Shown in pieces: positions 25,147-32,513 of a DNA stretch of 64,000 nt. The notes beneath the pieces are model-generated. The model had not been told where the DNA came from. It was given only the letters and a program-made list of their open reading frames with translations, and did no database searches. The position numbers and the translations under genes are program-made. The DNA is from DASWTL01 sp035575925 (GTDB taxonomy: Bacteria; Bacteroidota; Bacteroidia; Sphingobacteriales; Sphingobacteriaceae): contig DATLXK010000053.1 in assembly GCA_035575925.1 (NCBI GenBank), positions 1 to 64,000 on the forward strand. The letters run 5' to 3'. How positions within the stretch are numbered: the stretch's first letter is position 1; every line of letters starts with the position of its first letter.

Positions 25147-26669
25147 GCAATAACCAGAACATTACCTGTCATAATTGTTGGAGGTTGAATGCCCATTAAT
25201 TTTAAAATAGTAGGGGCAATATCACCAAGTTTTCCGTCCTGAATGTGCTTAAAGTCGTTATCAATTAATATACAGGGCACCAGGTTTGTAGTATGGGCAG
25301 TATTTGGAGATCCATCTTCATTAATCATATAATCCGCATTGCCATGATCGGCCAGAATAATGAAAGAATAGCCATTCTTTATACCACATTCAACTACTTG
25401 TTGCATACATGTATCCACTGTTTCAACTGCTTTTACTACTGCTTTAAATACACCGGTATGACCTACCATATCGGGGTTTGCAAAATTAAGACAGACAAAA
25501 TCCGGCCATTTTGCTTCAAGTTCAGAGCATATCGCTGTGGTGATTTCTTTTGCTCCCATTTCAGGTTGCAGATCATAAGTGGCCACTTTTGGTGATTGAA
25601 TTAATATTCTTTTTTCCTGCTGAAATTCTTTTTCCCGGCCGCCAGAAAAGAAAAAAGAAACATGAGGATATTTCTCTGTTTCAGCAATCCTGATTTGCTT
25701 TTTACCATGAGCCTCTAACACTTCGCCCAGCGTTTGGGTAAGGTCATCCTTACAAAAGAGAACCTTCACATTCTCAAATGTATCATCATAGCATGTCATG
25801 GTAATATATTCAAGCGGCAAAGCCGCCATAGAAAATTCAGGAAAATTTTTCTGTGTTAACGCCAATGTTATTTCACGTGCACGATCCGTGCGGAAGTTAA
25901 AACTAAGAACAACATCTCCCGGCTCTATTACAGCAACCGGGTTTTTGGATTCATCAACTGCAATAATGGGCAAAATAAATTCATCAGTTATCCCTTCAGC
26001 ATATGAATTTTCAATAGCGGTTTCAATATTTGTAGTATGTGTTCCTTTACCTGCCGTTAACAGATCATAGGCAAGTTTAATCCGTTCCCACCTGTTATCG
26101 CGATCCATAGCATAATACCTACCGATGACAGAGGCAATTTTTCCAGTAGAGTGAATAAGATGGGATTGCAGATCCTTAATGTAGCCCAAACCTGAATTCG
26201 GGTCTGTATCTCTGCCATCCATAAAAGCGTGGACGAAGATATTCTCTACATTATTCTCCTTTGCAGCATCGCACAACCCTTTCAAATGTTCAATGTGAGA
26301 GTGTACTCCTCCATCAGACAGAAGTCCCAGAAAGTGTATTTTTTTGTTATTTTCTTTTGCGTAATTGAATGCTTCCTTTAATACAGGATGAGAAAAAAAA
26401 TTGTTGTCTTTTACAGCTTTATTTATCCTTCCTAAATCCTGATAAACTACACGGCCGGCACCTAAATTCATGTGACCTACTTCTGAATTGCCCATTTGGC
26501 CATCAGGTAGACCCACAGCCTCTCCTGAAGCTTGTAGTTTAGAATTTGGATAATTAATAAGTAGCTGATCAAAAAAAGGCGTACTGGCGTTTTTTACAGC
26601 ATCAGATGAGGTATTATTACCATAACCCCATCCGTCGAGAATCATTAAAACTGCTTTCTTATTTTTCAC
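25143..26669 (-). CDS. gpmI: 2,3-bisphosphoglycerate-independent phosphoglycerate mutase
   Basis: Interconverts 3- and 2-phosphoglycerate in glycolysis using manganese. About 508 residues. I choose GTG at 26669 (MKNKKAVLMILDGWGYG) because the ATG at 26684 lies in the likely promoter box (see 26674-26681) and adds only YICK-type residues absent from relatives. The phosphoserine nucleophile is in GQMGNSEVGHMNLGAGR (about residue 62). HAFMDGRDTDPNSG, SVIGRYYAMDRDNRWER and FADHGNAD-type ILADHGNADYM motifs bind metal and substrate. Followed by a coupled lipoprotein gene. Confidence 0.9.
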   Translation of the reverse strand: MKNKKAVLMILDGWGYGNNTSSDAVKNASTPFFDQLLINYPNSKLQASGEAVGLPDGQMGNSEVGHMNLGAGRVVYQDLGRINKAVKDNNFFSHPVLKEAFNYAKENNKKIHFLGLLSDGGVHSHIEHLKGLCDAAKENNVENIFVHAFMDGRDTDPNSGLGYIKDLQSHLIHSTGKIASVIGRYYAMDRDNRWERIKLAYDLLTAGKGTHTTNIETAIENSYAEGITDEFILPIIAVDESKNPVAVIEPGDVVLSFNFRTDRAREITLALTQKNFPEFSMAALPLEYITMTCYDDTFENVKVLFCKDDLTQTLGEVLEAHGKKQIRIAETEKYPHVSFFFSGGREKEFQQEKRILIQSPKVATYDLQPEMGAKEITTAICSELEAKWPDFVCLNFANPDMVGHTGVFKAVVKAVETVDTCMQQVVECGIKNGYSFIILADHGNADYMINEDGSPNTAHTTNLVPCILIDNDFKHIQDGKLGDIAPTILKLMGIQPPTIMTGNVLVIA

Positions 26670-26673
26670 CTTG

Positions 26674-26681
26674 CAAATATA
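26674..26681 (-). promoter_or_regulatory. gpmI promoter box TATATTTG overlapping the apparent start
   Basis: On the minus strand a TTG, 17 bases and TATATTTG precede CAAG-GTG. Transcription would begin about at the GTG (26669), giving a leaderless or nearly leaderless mRNA. The box is part of the inverted repeat GCAAATGTATATTTGC. Confidence 0.55.
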
Positions 26682-26727
26682 CATTTGCAGTATTAAATCA
26701 AGACTGTGTTTTTAACGTTAACCGCTC

Positions 26728-27579
26728 ATGGAATTAAATAAAGATTTACTGGATAGTTTTATAAAGTCTGCACTGGCTGAGGATGTAGGTACAGGTGACC
26801 ATACTTCACTTGCTACTATAACACACGGCACGCAGGGACGAGCCCAGTTAATAATTAAGGATGATGGTATTTTGGCAGGCGTGGAAGTTTCAAAAGCAAT
26901 TTTTAAGGCAGTAGACCCGGCACTTAACATAGAAATACTTATTGAGGACGGTACGGAAGTACATTATGGGGATATTGGTTTGTATGTGGAAGGAAGTGTG
27001 CATGCAATACTTATCGCTGAGAGGTTAGTGTTGAATACTATGCAGCGGATGAGTGGAATAGCCACATTAACTAATCATATAAGGAAGAAAATATCAGGAA
27101 CAAAAGCTCAATTATTGGATACACGTAAGACAACTCCGGGACTGCGGTTTCTGGAAAAACTTGCTGTAAAAATTGGAGGAGGGGTAAATCATAGGTTTGG
27201 TTTATATGATATGATATTGATTAAGGATAATCATGTTGACTATGCAGGGGGAATAGCACAGGCTTTGGATGCAGCCATGAAATATCTTCAGGTGAATAAT
27301 TTATCCATCCCTGTTGAGATAGAAATAAGAAATCTGGATGAATTAGCCCAAGTTTTAGATTATGAAGGTATTGAGCGTATCCTACTGGATAACTTTGAAC
27401 CTGATAAATTAAAAGAAGCGGTTAAGATCATAAATGGTAAATTTATAACAGAAGCCTCTGGTGGAATATCTCAGGAAAATGTTTTACAGTATGCAGAATG
27501 CGGAGTAGATTACATTTCAATGGGTGCTTTAACTCATTCTGTAAAGAGTATAGATATGAGTTTAAAAGCTATCAGGTAA
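26728..27579 (+). CDS. nadC: Nicotinate-nucleotide pyrophosphorylase (quinolinate phosphoribosyltransferase)
   Basis: A 283-residue enzyme making nicotinate mononucleotide from quinolinate and PRPP in NAD synthesis. Family signatures: EDVGTGDHTS, ERLVLNTMQRMSGIAT, LDTRKTTPGLRFLEKLAVKI, GGGVNHRFGLYDMILIKDNH and the C-terminal FITEASGGISQENVLQYAEC. Full length for the family. Followed 46 bases later by plsY on the same strand. Divergent from gpmI, with only 58 bases between the start codons. Confidence 0.95.
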   Translation: MELNKDLLDSFIKSALAEDVGTGDHTSLATITHGTQGRAQLIIKDDGILAGVEVSKAIFKAVDPALNIEILIEDGTEVHYGDIGLYVEGSVHAILIAERLVLNTMQRMSGIATLTNHIRKKISGTKAQLLDTRKTTPGLRFLEKLAVKIGGGVNHRFGLYDMILIKDNHVDYAGGIAQALDAAMKYLQVNNLSIPVEIEIRNLDELAQVLDYEGIERILLDNFEPDKLKEAVKIINGKFITEASGGISQENVLQYAECGVDYISMGALTHSVKSIDMSLKAIR

Positions 27580-27586
27580 TAAACCC

Positions 27587-27594
27587 TATGTTTG
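27587..27594 (+). promoter_or_regulatory. Possible -7 box of plsY (TATGTTTG)
   Basis: TATGTTTG fits the consensus and lies 32 bases before the plsY ATG, inside the nadC-plsY gap. No -33 element was seen. Confidence 0.35.
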
Positions 27595-27625
27595 CACCTC
27601 TATTTTTTAGTATTATTGTATCTTA

Positions 27626-28273
27626 ATGATATCAGTTTATTCGATTTCAGCATTAATAGCAGCATATTTATTTGGCTCTATTCCATCAGCTGTATGGATT
27701 GGACAAGCTTTTTATGGTATAGATGTTCGTGAATATGGTAGTGGTAATGCCGGGGCCACCAACACGTTCAGAGTGCTTGGCAAAAAAGCCGGAATAACGG
27801 TGATGATTATGGATATATTCAAAGGCTGGACGGCTACCAACCTTGTCTATTTCATTGGATTATCAGTTACAGGACCCCAAAATTCTGTTCAATTTGTAAA
27901 TTATCAACTAGCACTTGGCATTACTGCGGTTATGGGTCATTTATTTCCTGTGTTTGCAGGGTTTAGGGGAGGGAAGGGAATAGCAACATTATTTGGGATG
28001 ATATTAGCTGTACATACGGAAGCAGCAATGTTATGTGTCCTAGTTTTTATCATTGTCCTCGTTTTGTCAAAATATGTTTCTCTTAGCTCTATTCTTGCAG
28101 GTTTTACGTTTCCGTTGAGTATAATATTTATTTTTCAATCCCCCATACGGTCTGTATTATTATATGGGATGAGTATTTGTATACTTATACTGGTAACCCA
28201 TCAAAAGAACATTGAAAGGCTGATAAAAGGTAAGGAAAGCAAAGTAAATCTGTTCCGTAAAAAAACAGTTTAG
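27626..28273 (+). CDS. plsY: Glycerol-3-phosphate acyltransferase (acyl-phosphate dependent)
   Basis: A 215-residue inner-membrane enzyme with about five membrane helices that transfers an acyl group from acyl-phosphate to glycerol-3-phosphate, the first acylation in phospholipid synthesis. The three PlsY motifs are present: FGSIPSAVWIG, REYGSGNAGATNTFRVLG and FPVFAGFRGGKGIATLFG. Sits between nadC and an M48 peptidase gene, all on the plus strand. Confidence 0.93.
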   Translation: MISVYSISALIAAYLFGSIPSAVWIGQAFYGIDVREYGSGNAGATNTFRVLGKKAGITVMIMDIFKGWTATNLVYFIGLSVTGPQNSVQFVNYQLALGITAVMGHLFPVFAGFRGGKGIATLFGMILAVHTEAAMLCVLVFIIVLVLSKYVSLSSILAGFTFPLSIIFIFQSPIRSVLLYGMSICILILVTHQKNIERLIKGKESKVNLFRKKTV

Positions 28274-28305
28274 GTTAACCGACTGTTGAAAGGAAAACAC
28301 AGACT

Positions 28306-29094
28306 ATGAAAAGATTTAAAATAATTCCGCTTATACTGTTCATTGCAGTATTTACGGCCTGCTCTACTGTTCCTTTAACGGGTAGAAAGCAGCTAAACAT
28401 CGCAAATTCGGCAGCAATACAACAAGAAGCCGGTGCAGCATATCAGCAATTTATTCGTGATCCATCTACACGTGTTGTGAGAAGCGGAAACGATTATCAG
28501 CGGGTAAAAAATGTAGGCAGCCGGGTAGCTACAGCTATTCAAAAATACCTGAATGAAAATGGGTATGCTAATCAATATAGTTTCCAATGGGAATTTAACC
28601 TGATTCAGAGTCAGGATATTAATGCATGGGCAATGCCGGGCGGAAAAGTAGCCGTTTACACAGGAATATTACCTGTTATGGCAAATGATGCTGGTCTTGC
28701 TACAGTAATGGCGCATGAGGTTGCTCATGTAATAGCCCGACATGCCGAGGAACGGTATTCACAAACCGCGGGAGCACAGGTTCTGGGCGGTGTTGTTGGT
28801 GCAGCAACAGGATCACAAACTGTACAGCAATTATATGGACTGGGCGGTCAACTGGCATTATTAAGATATGGCAGAAACCAGGAAAGCGAAGCTGATCGGT
28901 TAGGATTAATATTTATGGCAATGGCCGGATATGATCCTGAGAATGCGGTAGCTTTCTGGCAACGTATGGCAAGGGCTAAAGAAGGAAATGGAACTCCTCC
29001 TGAATTTTTGAGTACTCACCCCAGCGATGAAACCCGTATCTCGGCAATCCAAAAGAATATGCCTGAGGCAAAAAAATATTATACAGCCAGATAG
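28306..29094 (+). CDS. M48-family metallopeptidase lipoprotein
   Basis: A 262-residue protein with a lipoprotein signal (FIAVFTACSTVPLTGRKQL, Cys19). The zinc motif HEVAHVIARH lies at residues 137-146 and the third ligand is in ESEADRLGLI. WAMPGGKVAVYTGIL upstream is typical of the LoiP/YggG branch. These enzymes clip damaged outer-membrane or envelope proteins. Followed by a strong terminator at 29101. Confidence 0.9.
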   Translation: MKRFKIIPLILFIAVFTACSTVPLTGRKQLNIANSAAIQQEAGAAYQQFIRDPSTRVVRSGNDYQRVKNVGSRVATAIQKYLNENGYANQYSFQWEFNLIQSQDINAWAMPGGKVAVYTGILPVMANDAGLATVMAHEVAHVIARHAEERYSQTAGAQVLGGVVGAATGSQTVQQLYGLGGQLALLRYGRNQESEADRLGLIFMAMAGYDPENAVAFWQRMARAKEGNGTPPEFLSTHPSDETRISAIQKNMPEAKKYYTAR

Positions 29095-29100
29095 ATCTTA

Positions 29101-29130
29101 AAAAACCCGGCTTAAAACCGGGTTTTTTTT
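29101..29130 (+). terminator. Intrinsic terminator after the M48 peptidase gene
   Basis: ACCCGG pairs with CCGGGT (29105-29110 with 29118-29123), with A/T flanks extending the stem and eight T after it. The symmetric A and T runs suggest use from both strands, also ending pabB. Confidence 0.9.
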
Positions 29131-29160
29131 ATTTTATGGCTTATTGCAGGTAAAGTTAAG

Positions 29161-30420
29161 CTAATTTAAAACCGCTTGAATAGCTGAAGCTTTTAGCAAA
29201 CATTCTTCGTATTCCTTTTCTGCACTGCATTCAAAAGTAATGGCACTACCAACCTGGAAAGACAAATACTTCGCTGTTTTATTGTAGAGGATTGTTCTTA
29301 TCACGACATTAAAATCAAAATCGCCATTAGGCGAGATATAGCCCACTGTGCCTGAAAATACGCCTCTTCGGGTACGCTCATACTGCTCAATTAATTGCAT
29401 AGCCCGTATTTTTGGTGCCCCGGTCATAGATCCCATGGGGAACGTGTTTTTTAGTATATCTTGATTGGAAATTCCATAAGCAGCCTGACAAACTACGGTT
29501 GATATCATTTGATGTACCTGCTTAAAGCTGTAAACTCCGAATAATTCCTTAACGGTTACAGATCCGGGTTCAGCACTCCTGGTAAGGTCATTCCGTACCA
29601 GATCAACAATCATCACATTCTCAGCTTTTTCTTTTTCGTCACGATAAAGTGATTCTTTATTTTTAAGATCCTCATCTTGATTAACTGATCGGGCCGCTGT
29701 ACCTTTAATAGGCTGTGAAATAAGTTTTCTGCCCCGTTTACTTAAAAAACGTTCGGGTGTAGCGGAAATAATATACTTATCCCTGATTTTAAAAAAATTG
29801 GCGAACGGTGTAGGTGAGATGTTATTTAGAGATTGAAAAATTTGCAGCGGATCCAATTCAACATTATCAGCAAAGAATTCCTGGCAAAAGGTTATCTCGT
29901 AAATGTCGCCTTTTTGAATATGTTTTTTTAAAAGGTTAACTGTTTTTAAATATTCAGGCTTTGTAAAACGACTTTGAATTGTAATATTATTTTTTTTCGG
30001 TGTTACAGTTTTTTGCTCCTGAATATTTCTCCAAACCTTCTCCGGTTCATCTGAATAAATAGTGACCTGATTCCCTTTAAATAGAATAAGATGTTCAGGA
30101 ATAAAAAAATACAGTTCTGGAAATTGAAGATGATCTGTATTCAGAGATACCAAATCTTCTAACTCATTTTTTAAATCATAAGTAAGGTAACCAGGCACAA
30201 CTATTTCCCTGTTACTTAAGAAGCGCCCGAGATTTTCAAACGCATTTCCATTACCTGTACTCAGTTCTTCTTTAGCACCGGCAGCAATCAATATATCAAA
30301 TGCAGAATAGGGATCTGAGTAATTATTTGAATCAAAATAACAGGCAACATCAAAAGAGTAAGCCCAGTTGAAGGCCTGTTCTTTAAGGGTTACAGTATCA
30401 TCAAAAAAATACTGATGCAC
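29161..30420 (-). CDS. pabB: Aminodeoxychorismate synthase component I
   Basis: A 419-residue chorismate-binding enzyme. The motif ISQPIKGTAARS contains the PIKGT lysine that separates PabB from anthranilate synthase TrpE (PIAGT). FFKIRDKYIISATPERFLS, DEKEKAENVMIVDLVRNDL and FPMGSMTGAPKIRAMQLIEQ are also typical. It makes 4-amino-4-deoxychorismate for folate using ammonia from a PabA partner not found nearby. The start is a GTG at 30420; no early ATG exists in the frame. Ends on the shared terminator at 29101-29130. Confidence 0.87.
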   Translation of the reverse strand: MHQYFFDDTVTLKEQAFNWAYSFDVACYFDSNNYSDPYSAFDILIAAGAKEELSTGNGNAFENLGRFLSNREIVVPGYLTYDLKNELEDLVSLNTDHLQFPELYFFIPEHLILFKGNQVTIYSDEPEKVWRNIQEQKTVTPKKNNITIQSRFTKPEYLKTVNLLKKHIQKGDIYEITFCQEFFADNVELDPLQIFQSLNNISPTPFANFFKIRDKYIISATPERFLSKRGRKLISQPIKGTAARSVNQDEDLKNKESLYRDEKEKAENVMIVDLVRNDLTRSAEPGSVTVKELFGVYSFKQVHQMISTVVCQAAYGISNQDILKNTFPMGSMTGAPKIRAMQLIEQYERTRRGVFSGTVGYISPNGDFDFNVVIRTILYNKTAKYLSFQVGSAITFECSAEKEYEECLLKASAIQAVLN

Positions 30421-30461
30421 CTTTACAGTTGAATTTTATAGAGATGATTAACAATTAATGC

Positions 30462-31736
30462 TTAATTCAGAATTAGTGTTTGAACACGGTCTGGCCCAAC
30501 TGATAAATACTTTACCGGAACCTCCAGGTGTTTTTCAAGATACCGGATATAAAGGTTTAGCTTTTCCGGGATCTCATCAATTAATCTTATTTCTGTAATT
30601 TCCTGCCCCCAGCCGGGTATAGCTTCATAAACAGGCTCAGGCTGAATGGCACTTATATCGTATGGCATGTAATCAATGGTTTCGCCATTATATTTATAGT
30701 GTGTACAGGCATAAATGGTGTCAAAATCACTTAGAACATCCGCTTTAGTCATTACCAGTTCAGATACACCATTAAGCATGATTGCATATTTAAGAGCAGG
30801 CAAATCAATCCATCCGCAACGGCGGGGCCTTCCGGTAGTCGCACCAAATTCATGTCCGATCTTTCTAAGCTCTTCACCGGTTTCATCATTAAGCTCAGTA
30901 GGAAATGGCCCGCTGCCTACGCGGGTGCAGTATGCTTTGAAAATCCCAATAACCTGACCTATATTTTTTGGTGCAATTCCCAAACCTGTACATGCTCCAG
31001 CAGTTGTGGTGTTTGATGAAGTTACAAAAGGATAAGATCCAAAATCAATATCAAGCATGGTTCCCTGCGCACCTTCTGCAAGAACAGTTTTGCCCTCTCG
31101 TAAATATTGATTTACAAAATGCTCACTATCTACCTGTGGAATATTTTTTAGCAACTCAACGGCTTCAAAAAAGGCAGTTTCTTTTTCTGAAAAATCAGGC
31201 ACTTCACCATAATGGATCAATATCGATTTATGTTTATCAACAAGTTTTTGATAGCGTTCCTTAAAATCAGGCAAAGCTGTATCACCTACACGCAAACCAT
31301 TTCGGCCAGTTTTGTCCATGTAGGTAGGGCCGATACCTTTTAAGGTTGATCCGATTTTGCTTTCCCCCATTTTACTTTCAGAAGCTGCATCAAGAAGTTG
31401 GTGGGTAGGAAGTATAAGGTGTGCTTTACGGGCAATCACGAGTTTTTTATCTGACACGGGATCAAACCCGCTTTTTTTCAGATTATCAAGTTCGCGCTTT
31501 AAAATAATCGGGTCAATCACAACACCGTTACCTATCAGGTTCATCGTATCCTTGTTAAAGATACCGGATGGAATAGTGTTTAAAACGAATTTTTTCCCGT
31601 CAAATTCAAGAGTATGACCCGCATTTGGTCCACCCTGGAACCTGGCTATTAGATCATACTTCGGACTTAAAACGTCAACAATTTTTCCTTTACCTTCGTC
31701 GCCCCATTGCAGGCCTAATAAAACATCAACTGGCAT
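30462..31736 (-). CDS. purA: Adenylosuccinate synthase
   Basis: A 424-residue GTP-dependent enzyme joining IMP and aspartate in AMP synthesis. Signatures: VLLGLQWGDEGKGKIVDVL with the catalytic Asp, FQGGPNAGHTL with the catalytic His, IGSTLKGIGPTYMDK, LAEGAQGTMLDIDFGSYPFV and TTGRPRRCGWID. Full length. Its ATG is immediately after the gene remnant at 31737-31955. Confidence 0.97.
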   Translation of the reverse strand: MPVDVLLGLQWGDEGKGKIVDVLSPKYDLIARFQGGPNAGHTLEFDGKKFVLNTIPSGIFNKDTMNLIGNGVVIDPIILKRELDNLKKSGFDPVSDKKLVIARKAHLILPTHQLLDAASESKMGESKIGSTLKGIGPTYMDKTGRNGLRVGDTALPDFKERYQKLVDKHKSILIHYGEVPDFSEKETAFFEAVELLKNIPQVDSEHFVNQYLREGKTVLAEGAQGTMLDIDFGSYPFVTSSNTTTAGACTGLGIAPKNIGQVIGIFKAYCTRVGSGPFPTELNDETGEELRKIGHEFGATTGRPRRCGWIDLPALKYAIMLNGVSELVMTKADVLSDFDTIYACTHYKYNGETIDYMPYDISAIQPEPVYEAIPGWGQEITEIRLIDEIPEKLNLYIRYLEKHLEVPVKYLSVGPDRVQTLILN

Positions 31737-31955
31737 TTATAGTATTTTTTTATGATAATATGAACTAAAAGTATCTTGAATTAGTTGCTTAATCTCTTTC
31801 CATGTAATTTTGGTTAATGCAACGGGACCACATTCCTGATCTGCATCTTCAAAATAAACCAAAAAACGCATCACTGCAAAGGTATCTTCATTGGGGTATT
31901 TTTCAACATAGAATTTTAAAAGATATTCCAGAGTATAAGACTTTAGAATATCAGG
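31737..31955 (-). pseudogene. C-terminal remnant of an AbiEii-type nucleotidyltransferase
   Basis: Between fur and purA, the minus strand holds an open 72-codon frame with no start: YTLEYLLKFYVEKYPNEDTF then AVMRFLVYFEDADQECGPVA and ITWKEIKQLIQ, ending in TAA at 31737-31739. The FYxxKY...VxxxLxYFxDAD...W..VK pattern is the C-terminal end of AbiEii/AbiGii toxin-family nucleotidyltransferases (type IV toxin-antitoxin). The catalytic N-terminal domain is absent; the frame begins right inside the fur stop codon. A deletion likely removed the rest. Confidence 0.6.
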
Positions 31956-32424
31956 TTAACGTATTGCTCTCACAATGGCCCTGTTTTAGCCGGGCGCAGT
32001 TACCATATAAATTTAATGAATGGTGCTTGATCTCAAACTTAAGAAGGTCACCCATCATGCTTTGAATCTGCCCAACACGCGGATCGCAAAATTCAACTAC
32101 TTTACCGCAATCCAGGCAAATAATGTGATCATGCTGTTTATAACCGTATGATTTTTCGAACTGAGCCATGTTTCTTCCAAACTGATGCTTGGTAACCAGA
32201 TCGCACGCTAAAAGAAGTTCTAAGGTATTGTATACGGTAGCCCGGCTTACACGATATTTTTTGTTTTTCATATGGATATACAAAGATTCCACATCAAAAT
32301 GATCTGTTCGCGAATATATTTCTTCAAGTATCGCAAAACGCTCCGGCGTCTTCCGAAGACTCTTATTTTCAAGATAAGCCTCGAAAATCTTTTTTACCAT
32401 GTCAATAGTTTCTTGCCCCGGCAT
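31951..32424 (-). CDS. fur: Ferric uptake regulator
   Basis: A 157-residue metal-responsive repressor. N-terminal winged helix (LRKTPERFAILEEIYSRTDH, RVSRATVYNTLELLLACDLV) and a C-terminal metal/dimer domain with HDHIICLDCGKVVEFCD; the zinc-binding CxxC is CLDC. The second cysteine pair is spread as C-x7-C at the C terminus (YGNCARLKQGHC). The length and motifs fit Bacteroidota Fur proteins. The stop TGA (31951-31953) overlaps the remnant. A TAACTTTG box at 32445-32452 may be its promoter. Confidence 0.9.
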   Translation of the reverse strand: MPGQETIDMVKKIFEAYLENKSLRKTPERFAILEEIYSRTDHFDVESLYIHMKNKKYRVSRATVYNTLELLLACDLVTKHQFGRNMAQFEKSYGYKQHDHIICLDCGKVVEFCDPRVGQIQSMMGDLLKFEIKHHSLNLYGNCARLKQGHCESNTLT

Positions 32425-32444
32425 ATCTGAATTTAACTGGCATT

Positions 32445-32452
32445 CAAAGTTA
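32445..32452 (-). promoter_or_regulatory. Possible fur promoter box (TAACTTTG)
   Basis: On the minus strand TAACTTTG lies 20 bases before the fur ATG. No clear -33 element. Confidence 0.4.
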
Positions 32453-32513
32453 TCTAAAAATAAGAGAATGTTTAATTTTGGGTTAAGATTTTAAAGATTT
32501 TATGTTAAAGGAC

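Noticed and set aside
26684..26684. ATG at 26684 as the gpmI start
   Set aside because: It is located in the promoter box and adds residues (YICKV) not expected in the family.
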